A stretch of 64,000 nucleotides of DNA from CAVVAY01 sp963746465 (lineage in GTDB: Bacteria > Actinomycetota > Actinomycetes > JACCUZ01), in the NCBI GenBank assembly GCA_963746465.1, contig CAVVAY010000005.1:806001-870000 (forward strand), written 5' to 3'. This document shows, one piece after another, positions 62,872 to 64,000 of the stretch. The notes under the pieces are model-generated. The model searched no databases. It was not told the origin of the DNA and was given only the letters and a program-made list of their open reading frames with translations. Each line of letters begins with the position of its first letter. Position 1 is the stretch's first letter. Position numbers and translations under genes: made by a program.

Positions 62872-64000
62872 GTGGGCGTGCTGGACTCGATCCACGGACC
62901 CCAGGACCTGCGGCGCCTCGACCGTCCGGCGCTGGACACGCTGGCCGCGGAGATCCGCGAGTTCCTCATCGCGTCGGTCTCGCGCACCGCCGGCCATCTC
63001 GGCTCGAACCTGGGAGCCGTCGAGCTCACTCTGGCGCTGCACCGGGTGTTCGACTCGCCGCGCGACCGGATCCTGTGGGACACCGGCCACCAGGCCTACG
63101 TGCACAAGATCGTGACCGGCCGCGCCGACCGGTTCGGCACCCTGCGGCAGAAGGACGGGCTGTCCGGCTACCCCAGCCGGGCCGAGTCCGAGCACGACGT
63201 CATCGAGAACTCCCACGCGTCGACCGCACTGTCCTACGCCGACGGCCTGGCCAAGGCGTTCCAGCTGCGCGGCGAGACCGACCGGCACGTCGTCGCGGTG
63301 GTCGGTGACGGGTCGCTGACCGGCGGCATGGCCTGGGAGGCGTTGAACAACATCGCCGCCGACCACACGCGTCCGCTGGTCATCCTGGTCAACGACAACG
63401 AGCGGTCCTACTCGCCCACCGTCGGGGGGCTGGCCCACCACCTCGCGACGTTGCGCACCACCCGTGGGTACGAGCGGTTCCTCGAGTGGGGCAAGCAGGT
63501 CCTGGGCCGTACGCCGGTGGTCGGCGCGCCGATCTACGAGGCCCTGCACGGCGTGAAGAAGGGACTCAAGGACGTCGTCGCACCGCAGGGCATGTTCGAG
63601 GACCTGGGGCTGAAGTACATCGGCCCGATCGACGGGCACGACGTCGACGAGGTCGAGCACGCCCTCCGTCGCGCGCGAGGGTTCGGCGGTCCGGTCCTGG
63701 TGCACTGCATCACCCGCAAGGGCCTGGGCTACAAGCACGCCGAGAACGACGTCGCCGACCACTTCCACGGCATCGGCGTCATCGACCCGGAGACCGGTCA
63801 GCCGCTGGCGGCCGCCGGCACCGCCTGGACCAAGGTCTTCTCCGACGAGATGGTGCAGATCGCGGCCGAGCGCCCGGACGTCGTCGGCATCACCGCCGCC
63901 ATGCTCATCCCCACCGGTCTGGACGCGTTCGCCGCGGCCTATCCCGACCGGGTCTTCGACGTCGGCATCGCCGAGCAGCACGCGACCACGTCGGCGGCCG
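62872..64000 (+). CDS. dxs: 1-deoxy-D-xylulose-5-phosphate synthase, 5' part (runs off window)
   Basis: The first 376 residues of Dxs, the thiamine-diphosphate enzyme that opens the MEP isoprenoid pathway by joining pyruvate and glyceraldehyde 3-phosphate. Visible are GPQDLRRLDRPALDTLA, SVSRTAGHLGSNLGAVELT, and the TPP-binding GDGSLTGGMAWEALNN with VNDNERSYSPTVGGLAHH. GMFEDLGLKYIGPIDGHD, ITAAMLIPTGLDAFA and the catalytic-Glu region VGIAEQHATT follow at the edge. The C-terminal transketolase domain is outside the window. GTG 62872 has GAGAGGAG upstream; GTG 62878 is the next in-frame choice. Confidence 0.97.
   Translation, partial: MGVLDSIHGPQDLRRLDRPALDTLAAEIREFLIASVSRTAGHLGSNLGAVELTLALHRVFDSPRDRILWDTGHQAYVHKIVTGRADRFGTLRQKDGLSGYPSRAESEHDVIENSHASTALSYADGLAKAFQLRGETDRHVVAVVGDGSLTGGMAWEALNNIAADHTRPLVILVNDNERSYSPTVGGLAHHLATLRTTRGYERFLEWGKQVLGRTPVVGAPIYEALHGVKKGLKDVVAPQGMFEDLGLKYIGPIDGHDVDEVEHALRRARGFGGPVLVHCITRKGLGYKHAENDVADHFHGIGVIDPETGQPLAAAGTAWTKVFSDEMVQIAAERPDVVGITAAMLIPTGLDAFAAAYPDRVFDVGIAEQHATTSAA

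Overview
The window is about 64 kb of very GC-rich DNA with strong third-position GC bias. Almost every gene has its closest recognisable relatives in Actinobacteria: SigA/HrdB with a Lys/Ala-rich N-terminal tail, SepH (DUF3071), DUF4193, DUF3093, DUF3159, DUF3710, DUF5998, DUF7455, a mycothiol-type DinB protein, a [2Fe-2S]-type coproporphyrin ferrochelatase, and paired TrkA/Ceo proteins. Gene order (sigA, topoisomerase IV subunits, Pat-like acetyltransferase, DUF5998, sepH, hemH, DUF4193, dut, DUF3710, trkA pair, TrmA-like, acnA, xylose genes, dxs) follows the conserved chromosomal backbone of Streptomyces-like actinomycetes. I cannot name the genus. I see no tRNA, rRNA, CRISPR array, insertion sequence, prophage or plasmid function.

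Layout. 0-5.4 kb: esterase, universal stress protein, HhH-GPD repair protein, PAS-GAF-SpoIIE phosphatase, principal sigma factor. 5.4-9.5 kb: a more accessory stretch with a small membrane protein, a secreted RTX/GDPD-like protein, a glycosyltransferase and a PrmC-like methyltransferase, followed by a 466-bp gap with two strong hairpins. 10-24.4 kb: pepN, App1-like phosphatase, DUF7455, topoisomerase IV subunits parE and parC flanking an unknown HExxH membrane protein and a frameshifted permease, then an AMP-dependent acyl-CoA synthetase and a Flp-pilin-like protein. 24.4-30.7 kb: a pseudouridine catabolism/YbaK operon and small enzymes (DinB, YciI, methyltransferase, GNAT, VOC) plus a charged heptad-repeat protein. 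30.8-41.1 kb: Pat-like protein, DUF5998-phosphodiesterase pair, tdk, sulfurtransferase, sepH, MFS, ferrochelatase, IMPase. 41.1-53 kb: a 52-aa gene, DUF4193, DUF3093, DUF885, the dut-DUF3710-OB-DUF3159 operon, the TrkA pair divergent from a KimA-like permease, a TrmA-like methylase, and an RsbW-like kinase with an unknown partner. 53-64 kb: thioesterase, acnA, ROK regulator with xylA and a broken xylB, a secreted phytase-like esterase, TSUP permease, and the 5' part of dxs, which runs off the window.

Genes that clearly work together: sigA with nearby partner-switching proteins (SpoIIE phosphatase, RsbW-like ATPase); parE with parC; psuG-psuK-ybaK, which are translationally coupled; dut-DUF3710-OB-DUF3159; TrkA/TrkA with the KimA-like K+ importer; and ROK-xylA-xylB. 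Many genes carry a TANNNT -10 hexamer only 6-8 nt before their GTG/ATG, so leaderless transcription looks common. Three genes (an APC permease, xylB and the 3' end of a PaaI thioesterase) show or suggest indel frameshifts. These could be real decay or sequencing error.
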